Of a stretch of DNA of 64,000 nucleotides, positions 41,821 through 54,876 are shown piece by piece. Made by a program: the position numbers and the translations under genes. Within the stretch, counting starts at the first letter, position 1, and each line of letters begins with the position of its first letter. Source of the DNA: Parus major (Eukaryota; Chordata; Aves; Passeriformes; Paridae); contig NC_031776.1 of the NCBI RefSeq assembly GCF_001522545.3, forward strand, positions 32,006,709-32,070,708, read 5' to 3'. Below the pieces are notes generated by a model. The model was not told where the DNA came from. It saw nothing but the letters and a program-made list of their open reading frames with translations, and ran no database searches.

Positions 41821-44800
41821 TCAAACAAATGTGTCTTCCTGGTTTGGATGCAAGAGCTGTTAATATATCTTGAGTCCTGGTTCTGGTTTCTTTCACTCTG
41901 GAAGAAAATGCTGAGGTTTCCTGCATAAGAGAAAGCTGAGCCAGCCCTTCAGACTCCCATGTTTATGCCCTGAATCAGTGGAGTTTATACCAAACTCCAT
42001 TTTTGTTCTGAAGTACAGCATGGGTTTAGTCTTGTGGCATTTTCAGGTGACACAGCCTACTGAGATCATCTGACAGCCATGTGAAAACTCAATGTCTGGA
42101 GTGATTCATCATTGTGTCAGATTGTCCTGCACTTTGTCACAATGACTGACAATAGGGGAAACTTGGAAATAATACAAAGATTCAATGCTGGCTGATAATG
42201 CCTGCATTGTGATTAGAGCAGGCGGTGAGCACGTGAGGAGAATGCTAATTTTGTCCCCCACCCCCAATTTCATACTGCTTGCGCTCTCAACAGCTGGGTA
42301 TCTGTACTTGCTTTCTTAATCTTCACTCCTGTGGCATTTTTAAGTGCAGAGCCTTTTTCCCCAGCATGTTGAAGAGCCATATTATTACAAATGCAAAAGG
42401 AGGTACTGTAGTGCAAAAGGGTAAATTCTGCAGATACCGTGGGGCCCTGCTTGGGCAGGATCATCTCTGGTGGATGTGCCCTTCCGTCCTAAATCCTAAC
42501 CTTATCATGGAACCTTACCAGCATCTTAAATAATGGTAAAATCATGTGGAGCACACTTCCAGGAATGCTATAAAACCCAGCAAGAATGGGTGAATTTGCA
42601 TGTGGAGCGGGATCTTGCAGCAGGGTCTTATAAAAAATAATTATGGAAAAATATTCCCTTTATTTTGCATTGACTCACAATAAAGGTTTAAGGTAATTGC
42701 TGACTCGATAGAGTATTCACACTTGAACAGCCAGAAAAAGAGTTTTCAGCAAGTTGCATATTCTAAAGCTCTTCAGGTTTTATCAGTGTTCACAGCAACA
42801 GCATCAGAGACCATGGACTTGCTGTGTAATTAATTGGGAGGAAAAGAAAGGCCCTTCCTGTGTGCTCCAGCTGCCCAGGTTATTTTGTTGGGTAAAGAAC
42901 AGGGGGGAAGGACCAAACAATAGCAAGGATCAGCAAAACAACCATTGCTGTGTCTACCACAGTAATGAAGGCAGCAGAATTTCTCCCATTTCTGAAAATA
43001 CAAGAGGAGCAAGTGGCTCTGGCTTGTGTCCCCTGTCCAGGGAGGGGACAGCAGCCTGGCTCCAGGGTGTGAAGAATGGGACAATCTGCCTCAGTGGATT
43101 TTCTCTGCAGAGACTGGTGTGGCATGTGCTGCAACACCAGACAGGAGTTTTTAAAAACAGAGGAGTACAAATTTCCCTGAAGAATCTTACTTGCTTACAA
43201 ACTCAGAGAATATTTATAATTTCAGAGCTCATTCTCACAAGCAACCCACTTAATTAGATGCTATTTTGCTTTAGAAGCTGGACCTTTGGAAGTAAAAGAA
43301 GAAGAAATTTCTGACAGAAGAAGGAGAATGATCCAGTTATCTAATTGGCACTGGCAGTGTCCTTTTCTTTAAGCAAATACCAAGTTTAAAAGTAGTCAGA
43401 ATTAAAAATGGACAAACCTCCTGCAGCCTTGGAACTGTGCTGAGAGCCACTGGCTCTCTGTGTGAAGAGCTGCACGTGCCAAAAGTGGTTCAACACATTG
43501 GAGAGAAGCCAGGCTCTGACTCTGGCCTTGCTTTTGCTGATATAAAGCTGGAAAACCCACAGGCCAAGGTGGAGTCACTCTGAACTGGCACTGGTGCACC
43601 TGAAAGAAAATGAAATCAAATTAAAACACCCAGAGGAAAGTCATCTAATTTCCAGTGACTACAGCTTGGTGTGGGTTAGGTTTGAGTGAGCTGGGAGCAG
43701 AGGTGACTTAGGTTAGTTATATTGGAGCCCAAAATGCATTTTACTGTGATCACTGAGCATTTTGTCCCTAACAAATATGGGCATACAGATTGAAAGTGTT
43801 TAATGAATTGGTACATTAATTTAGGCTCAAAGACACACTTCCATCCCTAACTGTGAAACTGCTCAGTGAGCACAACTCTGCTTTATCTAATTTCAGGGTG
43901 CTGAATGAGGATACAAGAACAGGGTACATGCTAAAATACATCCATGCAATAAATGATCCAGAGATTAGAAAGATGTCAGAAGTTATCTGTTAAATACAGG
44001 ACCACAAACATTGCAAGCTGAGGGAAAGAATGACTTTATTGATATTGAAAAATCTCATCATTGACTTTATTTTCTTTGAAATGAGCAATAAAAAGCCAGA
44101 CATATTTTTTCACTCTGTTGCTTTGGCAAGATGAGTTTGAACCATCAGCTTAAGGTCCCTGGACCTTTAACTTGTGACAACGGTGATGGAAGATGCAAGA
44201 TTCCTAAAATGTTTTAACAACCAGAACAGTATCTGTCCATGTAGATATTAAAGATATAGTCTGTGAAAGCAATACAAATCCACCATGAGATTACAATCTA
44301 AACACCTGGGAAACAATTGGTATGTTCAATCATTCAGGTGAAATCATGGCTGGCCTTTGGACTCCTCATCACATTTTTTTCCCCAGTTGTTTCCTTCTTA
44401 TACTTAACACCTATCATTGAGTACAATATTTTTTATTTTTATTTTACAAAAAATGCACTTCCATGTGGATTGCAATTATCTTTGCAATATTTTAAAATTA
44501 AGAAAACAGCAAAAAATAAAGAGCAGCTTCATTTTCAATGTTCCAGTTTAATTAAAAAATTGTTCAAGTAATTTAAAAATGTTGGCATTAAAATACCAAT
44601 TAAGCTTAAGGCAATTTTTCCTATTAATTTTGATGACATCAATACAGGGGTGTCACATAAAGGTGACCCCTTAGAGACGGGTTATTTTGAATTTAACATT
44701 TGACTGTACTAGTGCTGAGAGAAAATTAATTAATTTATGAAGAAACTACACCCATTTGGCTAATCCCAACAGGCTGAACTTTGAAAACCATGTCACATTT

Positions 44801-46189
44801 CTCACAAACAGAAACTTAGCAAATGTAGCCTCCTTTCAAGGATTTAATTACAAAATTTTATTTCTCAGATGTCCATTTTGAGTGGCCACCTTGTTGAAAA
44901 GTTAAAATATTTAAGATGGTTTTAACAGTGCATTACGAACAGAACTGGAACTTGGAGTTTGAGATAAAGGCTATTTAAAAGTGCAGTAATTATTTCTAAA
45001 ACTGTTTATTCTAATTCTGTTTTAGTGGTTAAATGATAACATGATAAAATTCATTTATTACCTGAACTCTAATGCTCTTAGGACTAGAGCAAGTTTTCAT
45101 GGAGGCAGTAACACTAAAGAAACACTAAAGAAAGCAGAAAGTTCTATATCTGAGTATTTGCAATTAAAATTTTGTGTGTAACTGGACACCCTAAAAAGCT
45201 CAGAATAGATGACCTTGCAGAAACAGTTGCTGGGAGTATCCTTATGGACCTAGAGAAACTAATTCTTTAAGCCAGCCTGGTTATGATGGATTTAAGTTAA
45301 ATTGATCTCATTTCATTTGAGATCTTAAATTGGTTAATGAGGCTGAAATATGCTTTATTTCAGAGAAGTCGTATGATCTGGACGAGGAACAGAATTTATG
45401 CTGACGTTCAAGTCAAGTGCAAATACCACCATCACTTCTTCATTACCACGTTAACTGGTGTGATCTGTTCTGCTCAGCAGAACTTGAACAAAATGTCAGG
45501 TTCCTAAATGAAGGAGCTCCTGGCTCTCTGTGAGAAACTGGCTGATTGGTTAAAAGTACTTCAACCTTTATTTAATTCATGCCTTATAAGTGCTCTTTGG
45601 CAGGAGCTCTTGGGATCTGATCTTATGTCACACTTACTGAAACTCATTTAATTATTGCAGCTGAGGAGGGCAGGGAGATGGTTATCTCACCAGGAAAATC
45701 TAATCCTCTTCTTTATCAGCTTAAAACCCCAGCCTGGGGAAGTTGGTTTGGATTCCTGTGCTTCCCCACCCGCTGGAAACTGTTTGTCAGTACATGACTC
45801 TTCCTTTTGGAGTTTTGTTTTTCTAAGGGGGTGATTTCTAGCAGAGATCTGAAAGGGTTTTGCGAGCAGATGTCCACAGACTCCCTGAACACAGACCTGT
45901 CCTGAAAATATCTGAGCTGCTGCTCCTTGCCACGCTAAGGTCATTAAGGGTGGGATTGCTTATATCCCCAGGGATTGTTTCAGTTGCCAGATGAAATGAA
46001 TGGGATAATTTGGATACCCTGCAACCCCAGGCAGCCACTGCCAAACCAGGGACTGACTGTGCCATGGTGCTGCAAAGGGGCTGTGGCCCCAGTGCCTCTG
46101 GAGCACAGGTTAATATCGAATTTTAATAAAGACCAAACTCCTGCCACAGATTTACAAGTGCTTTTTATGGGTCCTTGCTAAAAAACATT
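41821..46189. other. Intergenic, no gene seen
   Basis: AT-rich, especially at 44380-44660. It has a short C-run near 42256 and a doubled AACACTAAAG at about 45110-45130. The 167-codon plus frame at 42754-43257 has no recognisable domain. Confidence 0.55.
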
Positions 46190-46480
46190 TATGCTTTGTT
46201 CTAAAGCGAGAGGAAAGGCAAAACCACACATCCGCTGCCCTTATGAGCAAAACATGAAATGGTTTTTGATGGAAAGCATGTGCAGAATAAGGAATTCAGC
46301 CTAAGGCTAAAGAGAGAGAATCGGTGACTTTTATAGCTTTGAAAATTGGCATTATGACCATCATTAAATTAAAGTATCTTTCCTCATGGGGGACTTTTAT
46401 TTCATCAGGGGTTGAACATCTCTTAGCACAATTAGTCACCCCCAAAGTGTTGTCATCATAAAACTTAGCATTTTGATTTG
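46190..46480. promoter_or_regulatory. Candidate conserved noncoding element
   Basis: Single-copy block with AAAGCGAGAGG, ATCCGCTGCC, AATCGGTGAC and CATTAAATTAAAG motifs, and CpGs in an AT-rich setting. Judged by texture only. Confidence 0.22.
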
Positions 46481-47599
46481 TAACTTAGGAAAACTGGAAA
46501 AGACCAAACCATTTTGAGTGAGAATGTTCAGCAGTGGCGAGTCTAAGACCAGGATGGTTAGATTTATGATCAATTCTTATCTTTGTGATTCTCTTGTTAC
46601 AAATTCCAACCTGAGCAACATACAAAACAAATGGTATAAATGTTTCCTTTGAAAACTTTTGTGTACTTCATGATTACACAGCTTATGAAGTTTAGGAGCC
46701 TTGGGCAAGCCAGCAAATGTGTAAGAGGAAGGCTTAAGAATTGTTTGTATGCTTGATTTGTTTTACAGTGCATTTGGTCTTTAGCTTTGATTGGATTGTC
46801 TTACTGAAACATGAAGGGCATTTAGAAAGTAAGGAAGTGAATCGGATACATTTGCAACTATATGCCCAAAAGCAAGATCTTAATGTCAGAAGTAAATTAT
46901 AACAACTTAGGTTACTGATGACATACATTATAATTCGAAACTTGGCAAACCACATCAAGGTTGTTCTTACCATGATCTGACAAAAACATCTTTAAATCCT
47001 GTGGTTTCCAGGATTTATTTATGCTAGGAACTTCATAAATAAAAAGCAAATATTTCCAAAGGTAAACCTAATATATCTAAATGCTTCTGAACCTTTCTAA
47101 AAATTAAAACATTAAGCCAATAATTGTCAGAATAGGATGGTTCCAGTGGGTAAGACAGGTTTCAGCCATGGTCTTTTATTCTGCTTGTTGTGGGTGACTT
47201 TGAAGTGTTTTCTAGGGATGGATCTATAAGGATTTAGGTCTAAACTTGCTGCCCGTAGGTGAGAGTATCCCAGACCTGTAAACCCTTCTGCAGGTGGTGT
47301 GAGATGTATAAATATGGGAAGTTTTGCTCATCAGCTGCAGAGAAGCACATGAGATTTCATGTTCACCTGGCACACGGCAGCTCTCTGTGTGTAAGCCGGA
47401 GGATTTTCCATCTCAGCATCCCAGGTCCCTTATCCATGCAGAGCCAAGGCTGTTCCAGCTCCCTGCTCTGCCCCTGGCAGCAGCCCTGGCACTGCCAGGA
47501 GCAGAGCAGAACAGAGCAGAGCAGTTCTGTCTGCAGTTCATTGCATGGGTAGCAGCATCCATCCCCTCCCCTGAACAGGACTGCAGCTCCCACACTCTC
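46481..47599. other. Intergenic, no gene seen
   Basis: Nothing coding or repetitive was recognised except a short AGAGCAGAACAGAGCAGAGC patch near 47505-47525, a local AGCAG/ACAGAGC slippage track. Confidence 0.5.
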
Positions 47600-47940
47600 T
47601 GGACAAAGGACAAATCTCCATGTTCCCTACTCCTTAACAGATTTCTCTTCCATGCAGTTGTCAGGTCTTCTCCAAGCTCTCTTAAACCTTCAATACCCAC
47701 AGACTCTTCTGGCAAGGAGCTCCAAATTTAAATCACAGGTTTGGTGGGGGAGAAAATAAATCTCCTTCTGTTTGTTTTAAATCTGCTTTTGTTTTGGAAG
47801 GGGACTGGAAAGTCCCTGCTCACCCTCTCACTGCCATTGGTGATTTTACAGATTTTTGTCATATTCCCATCACACATTTTGCAAGCTGAATAGTTGCAGC
47901 CTGCCTGCTTTGTGAAGGAAAGCCTTTCCAAAAACTTAAC
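47600..47940 (-). mobile_element. Ancient CR1/L3-like LINE relic, antisense
   Basis: The + strand shows, in order, CTGGCAAGGAGCTCCAAATTT, TCTCCTTCTGTTTGTTTTAA followed by ATCTGCT, then TGGTGATTTTACAGATTTTT, GTCATATTCCCATCACAC and GCAAGCTGAATAG. This order matches the old amniote CR1/L3-type consensus in antisense. In that consensus, a GGCAAGGAGTTCCA block precedes TCCTTTTGTTTGTTTTAAA, then TGATTTTATAGACC, ATCATATCCCCC and CAAGCTGAAAAG. Divergence is high. The assignment is from memory of the consensus and needs a repeat search. Confidence 0.6.
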
Positions 47941-50900
47941 TCATTCGTATCACAGGTATGTGGTTCAATGCTTGATCTCTCCAGTGAGAATTAAACCACA
48001 ACTCTCCAATTTCATGGTGAGTTGACACCAAGTTTGTCTCCTGGGTGAAGTGAAACTCTCACCCTGGTTCAGATTTTATATAAACAGGAGAAGAGAGAGA
48101 AAGCAAGAAGTGACAGCAGCTACTTTCTGCAGGCTCCTGTTGGGGCACTTAGGGGAATGATGGACTTGTGTTTCAGTCCCTGTTCTGCTGAATACTCTGC
48201 TGTGTTGTGCTGATTGCTCAGAGCTCAGGCACCTTTTGCTCCAGTGAATGAGAGTCTGGTTTAACTGCACGGTGAATGATGACAAGGAGCAAGGTGATTG
48301 CTCCCAATTTACTCTGGTGGAAATGGCTACCACTTTAGAATCAGGCCCACTGAAAACTCAAAAATAAAAATATTCACAGCCCTTAAATATAATAAGCCTG
48401 ATTTGTCTTCATTTCAGCTGCAATCAGAGAGAGACATCCGTGCTGGAGTAAGGCTGAATGAAACATGAGATGGCATATTTAGGTTAACAATGGCTGAATT
48501 ACTCTGGGCTTAGATTCTCGTGCAGGGTTTTAGTAGAGAAGGATCCACGTCACCACTGTGTCCAGACCCTGGAACTGCAATCTCCTGGCACAAGAGCCAC
48601 CACATTGTCACACCAGCCCCCAGCAGACAGGGGCTGTGCTGGGGCTGGACAGAGCTCCAGGGCTGTAGCTGCTTTGAATCTGTGTGGTTCTGAACATCCC
48701 ACAACTCCTGAAGTGTTCACCAAGCCCAGATTTATACCTGATCTATTAATAAACTCCGTGGGGTTTTTATTTATTCTGGAAGTGTACACATTCTGAACTA
48801 GGTTTATTCTCACAGCAGAGCACAAGAGATTTTTGGTTTAGAATGAATTCAGTATTGCCATATGTTTTCTGGAAATCCTAAATATCCCTACGGAAAAGTC
48901 CACCAAAAGTAAATAAAACACATTAAATTAAAAATCCCTCAAACCCACACTATTAAGCCTTAAAAATATTGTAATTTTTGTTTGGCATTGTTTGCTAATG
49001 ATGTAGTCTGTAGTATTCTGCCTTCAGTCTGGTCTGTACAGAAGAATTGTGTGGTGTGTGTGTGTGTTTCTGTGTTTGTAGCTTGGTTACAGCATATGCA
49101 CGATAAGCTGGTCTGAATGAGAAATTAAAAGGGTGCCATCATACAGAAAATTAAAAAGTGGTAAGAGCTACAAAAGTGTTTAATTTAATTCATGTTCCTT
49201 ATAACTTCCTGAAAATAAACTAATGACAAGCCCTGAGAAATCTTACAACAGCTCTGAGTACCCACCATACCAGCATGATTTGCTGTGCTATTTATACGTG
49301 CCTCAACTTCTAGAAGCAAAGCCTGGGCACAGTATTTCAAGGCACTAAGCTCTTAGTGACTAATGCAAAATGTCATTATCAGGCACTAAATGCTTCTTCC
49401 TCTTCTGTTTGTTTGGTTTTATTTCTATTTTTGTACAGTTTCCTTTGCTAAGACAGTGGCAATATATCAATCCTGTGCTCCTTGGACCAGGATCTGGTAC
49501 AATTTTGACTCTTAGGATAGCAAGATGAAGCACATCCAGTACTGGCATTTTCCTAAGAATCCTAGACATCTCTGACGCCATCACATGAGGAAGAAATATT
49601 CAGTTCCCAAACTGCTTTACAAGAACATTTAATTATCAGGATGGGAATGTCTAAGCAATACCAACTTATAATAGAGAAACCACAGAAGCCAGCAGGTTTG
49701 AAAGTGAATGAAATTGGTGTAAGGCTAGAGTTTAGCCAGCTGGGATATGTCAATGTTTATGCAAGAGCACCCAACTGTTCAAGAAAGAATACCAGTTCAG
49801 CCTGGAATGGAGTCTGAGAACCCCTTGGAGCTTCATCACTTTTATTTCTGCAAGAGTTTCCCATCAATAAATCAGTAGTACAGGTATCACAGAATCCCAG
49901 GATGGTTTGGCTCAGAAGGGACCTTAAAATCAACTCATTCCAACCTCCCCATCACAGGCAGGGAACCTCCCACTAGACCACGTTGTGCAGGGCCTTGACC
50001 TAGCCTCGAACACTTGCAGGGACATTTTTGATAAGTGTGTTAAAAACTGAGTCAAAACAAAGCTCTGCCTGCTCTCCCAAACACACTTTGAGCACAGGAA
50101 AACAGGTAGCCAGGAGAGATGGATTTAAACAAAAGCAGACTCACAATTCTGCTTCAGAGGATCAAACCCCACAGGTTAAACTCTTCAAGAGCCCAAACAT
50201 GTAAGAAGCACTGAGCTCACTAAAGCAGACCTGCCAGTCACTTACTATGTTTTATATTGATTAGATTATGAGCCTCAGGGATCATTGATCCACACTCGAC
50301 AGACAGAGCAGCTTTCACTTTCATGGTCACTCCATTGAACAGAATTCTGGAAAGAAAGGAGGATGCCAGATGGAAATGTCTCAGCCAGCCCTGCCTTCAC
50401 TGGCAGAACGTGGGTCACCCCAAACTTTCCCCCAAAGTGCTCTAGGCTGGATGCCTGCCTTACCTGTTACAGGTGTGACGGCTTCCATAGCTTGACTTGG
50501 AATTCCAAGCACCCTCTACAGCACACGCTGAAAACATACAACCTTAAACAGCAAAGATCCTAGAAAAAGCAGTTTTCCCACTCAACATCTGTTGATATTT
50601 GAGGAAATGATGAGTTATTTGTCTCTTCCAAACACTCAAAAATACCTCAGTGTTTCAGAAAGCCCAGGGGTGGGATCAAGGGCAACTCCAGATATGTAAA
50701 CGCCACCACTGTGTCCATTACACAGCTGACAGCACTTATGATCATTGGCTAATTGGGAAAAGGTAAAATGCAGTTTTGTGGCTGCTCTAAGGCACCAGCA
50801 TTTTGATTTTAATTTTGATTTTTTAATAAAATGAAATATATTTCCACATTATGTTAATTCTAAAGTAAATTTCTACTTGCTCTGTGAAAATTGGAAGTCA

Positions 50901-53900
50901 AATGAAAGGGAACTAATCTGGGTATCTTACTGTGGGAGAACCTGCAGCGTGAACTCAACCAAGCTATTAGACACTAGAGAAACCACATGGGAGGGAGCTG
51001 CTGGAAACAAAGCTTCATAAGTTCCACTGGCCACAGAATGACTCATTTCTTTCTTAGTTAGGATTAGCCCTTATAGGAGCAAATGGAAAAGCTGTGAGAA
51101 ACTCCAGCAGGTAACTAATTACACAATACAAAATCAAACACAGCCCGTCAGATATGTTCTTCACCCCTCTCAGAGTACAAAAGGGTACTCCAAAAAACAA
51201 GACAAAAATTTCCAGGAATCTCCATGTTTCCATGTATTTTCTGAAATTATTCCTTTTCAAATTATGCAGTAAGAACTGATGTTTTGTGAAAATATTAATT
51301 CTTTTACTAAACTGCAAATGCCACTTGCACAGGGAGGAAGGGAAGCATGAGCCAGATGCAGAAAATTGCTCCATTTGCTGGCAGTGTAGCTATTTATATG
51401 TTGACAAACAGTTGTGCCAAGAGCAGATGGATATTTCCTAGGACTGAAGAACTGCTAATTGTTTGCTGCTGTTCCTCTCAAGTTCATGGGGGAAAGCCAC
51501 TGGTGTTCTGCAGAGCAAGGCATGAAGAAACCAGTTCAAGGCATGCATTTGGCAGAGTGGCCCAGCACCTCCTCTGACAGAGTGGAGGATGCCCTGAAGC
51601 AAGAAGATGCTCTGCCAGATGCCAGCTCAACAGCTCCCAGCAAAGCACAGCCATGAGGAGCAGCACTCCCCAAATCTTCACCAAGCTGTACAGAGTGCAG
51701 AGGTTTTCAGCTCAGCCTGCTCAACATCCTGAGCCTAGAAACCTTTTATAAAGTCTCACAGGTATTTGAATCTTTTGGAAATATAAAAGTTTTTACAGCA
51801 CAATGCTGGAATGATATCTAGTCTGTGTATGAGTTACCTCAGCTCTGCTTGCTCCTGTCTGAGGCATCCACTTTCTGACATATTGGATCCTGTTAGAGCC
51901 AAGTGTGAAAAAAGCAAAGGCAGATGAAGAGCAGGAAATGTTTTGTTTTTTGTGCTTATTTTTTTTTTTTAAACTGAACTGCTCTGAGCCCACTTTGGTA
52001 AAAAAAGTCACTATCATGTGTCTTGATATTCTTATATATATCAGCACCAAAGTACAATTTAGTTAGCTTAAAAAAGTCTCAGATCTGATTTATCTATGAG
52101 ACACACTTCACAACACAAACCAATTTTGCTGTAGTAATACCATGTCAATATTTCTTGACAGAAGACAAATGTTGTTATTATTTTGCCATTTCTTACCTTT
52201 GTAAAAGTTTAGAATTTTATAAAATGACTCTTCTTTACATGTCAAAGTGGTAAGTTGTTGGAAAGAAAAAAAAATTGAAGCCATTCTTATATCTATCAAC
52301 AGTGATGGATTCTACAGTTAGGTTAAAAATGATTCTAGCACAATATTGATGTTCAAAAAATAAAAAGTAGACAATATTTTTAATGGATATGTACATATTT
52401 CCTATCAAAACTGATAAAATGAAACAGGAGAAAACCCACGAGAGCTATTTTCTATTGTGGTTTTTGGTATTAAAAAGTATTTGTCTTTATGCTGTCTGCT
52501 GGACATAATTGTGCAATATGTGTAGGCATCGTTTCCTCTCCATAGTGGTGATCTCCAGAAAAAGCAGCCTCTCTCACTTTTCCATTCATCCTCTCCTTGC
52601 CCCTTCACTACCAAGAGAGTGACAAAAATGAAATATCTCTGATTTAAATTGAGTTTAAGAGATTACTTAAAAAAATTACTAAACTCTTGAAAGCTAAATA
52701 TTTCAAGATTTTTCTCTGCCATTTTTTAAGTCTCTACAATGCTTAATAAATACAGCTTTGAGGAACCATGCCTTGCACTTCCATATTGATCTCCCTCTTG
52801 TGCTGGTCTATTCTTTTTTCTATAATTACATCTTGTGCCAACACAAAAGCTTAACCAGACATGCAAGAACTACTTATCTCTTTCAGCTGAGAGAGAGAAA
52901 CTTCCAGGATTTAGCTTGGGGATTTCCTGAGTGTGGCTGGCATGGAGGGGGGCAGATTTGCCCAGCTGATTCCAGATGTGCAGCACCTTGTCCAGCAGAG
53001 AGCAGGTGAGCTTGCACACCTTGTTTTGATCTAAACTGGAGCAGGGTGCTAAAGTTAAGCAGAGCATGGAGATGAGGGCCTCAGATTTTGTTCTGCAGCA
53101 CCTCTGCAAGCTGCTGCTCACCATAAGATGTCACATGGAACACAATTTATAGTTTCATCCCTGGGCAAGCCAGGATTTCAGGAAAGGGTAAAGAAGCTGT
53201 GTGATGGCAGCAGAGCACTCAGAGAGGGAAACCCAGATGACTTCATTCACCAAGTTATCCACCAGTGCATGAGTGCATTACTCGGTAATAAAACACGGTC
53301 AGTTCTGACCTTTGCAGGACGTGTACAAATCAATTCCATGACTTGTTAGCCCAGCCAGGTTTCAAAGTGCTCCTTCCCAAATCAAGAGTGAGCAAGTGGC
53401 AGTTCACAGATTCTTCTCAAGAAGCCTGACACTGAGGTTTGATATTGAAGCTGTGCTCAGCCAAGTCACCAGTGAGATGAATGCAGAGACAAGGCTTCAG
53501 ATATGGGTGTTGAATAACAAATATAAATATGAAGCTATATGATATCTGTATTCGGATGAATTATGCAGACCAGCTTCAAGAAGCTCTGAGTTTGTGGAAC
53601 AAAAAGACTTCAAAGGCCATTATGATCAAATTTAACCAAAGTTACAGTATTTATATGAGTATTCACACACTTTTGTTTTCTTTAGCATTGTCCTGATTCA
53701 TTTTTAATTGCAACAAATCAAAACCAAGAAAAACACTGTAGATTTCACTTCAAACTAAGAATCACAGAATGAAAGCCTAAACATTTTCACTTATCCAGGA
53801 CCAGCTGCACTGAAATCACTGAAATTACTGCTGTGCTTTTATTTATATTGCAACAGCTATATTGGCCTAAAACTAACACAAAGGGAGAATTAGGCCATAT

Positions 53901-54616
53901 ATTTATGTTCAGCACATTCTGTGGTTCACTTTCATGCTGATTATTTTGCTATATTTCCCAGCTCCATGCTGTGTAAGTAGTTGTTCATGATTATTTTACA
54001 TTGCAGCAGCTATAGGAAAGGTTTATCAATTCTTGTATAAAAGTAAACACACCCTGTATTCTGAACTTTAGGAACAGCCTTCATTTTTGCCTTAATCCTG
54101 TGCATTACATAAGCAGAACATTAAAAAAAAAATACCTCAAAAATAAATTACCAGGACTTTAATCTGAAAATTGCACAATAACCCAATTACCTTATTTCAA
54201 AGAATTTAGAATTATTTTTGTTTGTTTGTTTCCCATCTGTATTTCCTTCCTAGCACTGGAACAATGTCCCACGGAGCACGTTGCACACATTCCCAGGTAG
54301 AAGCTGGGGATGCAGCAGGGTCAGTGGAAAGCAGAGCGTATTTCAGTGCATATTCCTGTAAAATTACCATGCTTCTCTCCTTCTTTATCTTCCACCAGAG
54401 ACGCTAAGCAGATGATTTTGCAAAGACTTATGGATTCATTAAGTTTGAACCATGCCACATGTTCCTCCAACTTCAACAGAATTGCTCACACACTGAATTT
54501 AAGCACATACTTAACTGTTTCCCCTATTAACTCTCTGAATTCTGCATGGAATTCATGAGCAGTTTTCCCTGTGTTCTTGTAGGTTTTAAAAATAAGCAGA
54601 GAACCAAACCATTCAT
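47941..54616. other. Intergenic, no gene seen
   Basis: It contains the CR1 fragment at 49886-50026 and a GT run at 49054-49067. Short frames throughout have no protein family resemblance. Confidence 0.5.
49886..50026 (-). mobile_element. CR1 LINE 3' end fragment, antisense
   Basis: The + strand begins with the reversed terminal repeat ATCACAGAATCCCAGGATGG. Then come TTTGGCTCAGAAGGGACCTT, AAAATCAACTCATTCCAACC, CCCATCACAGGCAGGGAACC, TCCCACTAGACCACGTTGTG and a degraded CTTGCAGGGACAT. It is about 140 bp, truncated and inactive. Confidence 0.9.
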
Positions 54617-54716
54617 TATAAAATTAAAAATAAAATAATATAAAATAAAATTAAAATAAAATAAAATAAAATAAAATAAAATAAAATAAAATAAAATAAA
54701 ATAAAATAAAATAAAT
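54617..54716. repeat. (AAAAT)n pentanucleotide microsatellite
   Basis: The stretch 54653-54712 is twelve perfect AAAAT units (60 bp). An imperfect AAAAT/AAAT region extends left to about 54617. The hydrophobic Phe/Tyr/Leu frame on the minus strand (54527-54757) is an artefact of the repeat. Confidence 0.97.
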
Positions 54717-54810
54717 CTGTCAAGGAGGACAATATGCTGCTTTATTACACAAAACATTTAACTTGATTAATTTTTGGGGAGAGACAGTGACAGAATGTAT
54801 TGAACACCTA

Positions 54811-54876
54811 ATTCTTTATCTTTACAAAGATAAAGAGACTTATCTTATTTGCTGAAGCTAGCTTATTTACTGAAGC
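54811..54876. promoter_or_regulatory. Inverted GATA-site palindrome next to a duplicated 15-mer
   Basis: CTTTATCTTT (54814-54823) and AAAGATAAAG (54826-54835) are perfect 10-bp inverted arms separated by AC. Each contains an AGATAA GATA-factor core. A third TTATCT is at 54840-54845. Directly after, CTTATTTGCTGAAGC (54844-54858) is repeated as CTTATTTACTGAAGC (54862-54876) with one mismatch. Function is inferred only from motif arrangement. Confidence 0.4.

Noticed and set aside
42754..43257. 167-codon open frame on the + strand
   Set aside because: No family signature. Competing minus-strand frames cover the same sequence.
54527..54757. Hydrophobic repetitive Phe/Tyr/Leu frame that looks like a membrane protein
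   Set aside because: It is a translation of the AAAAT microsatellite.
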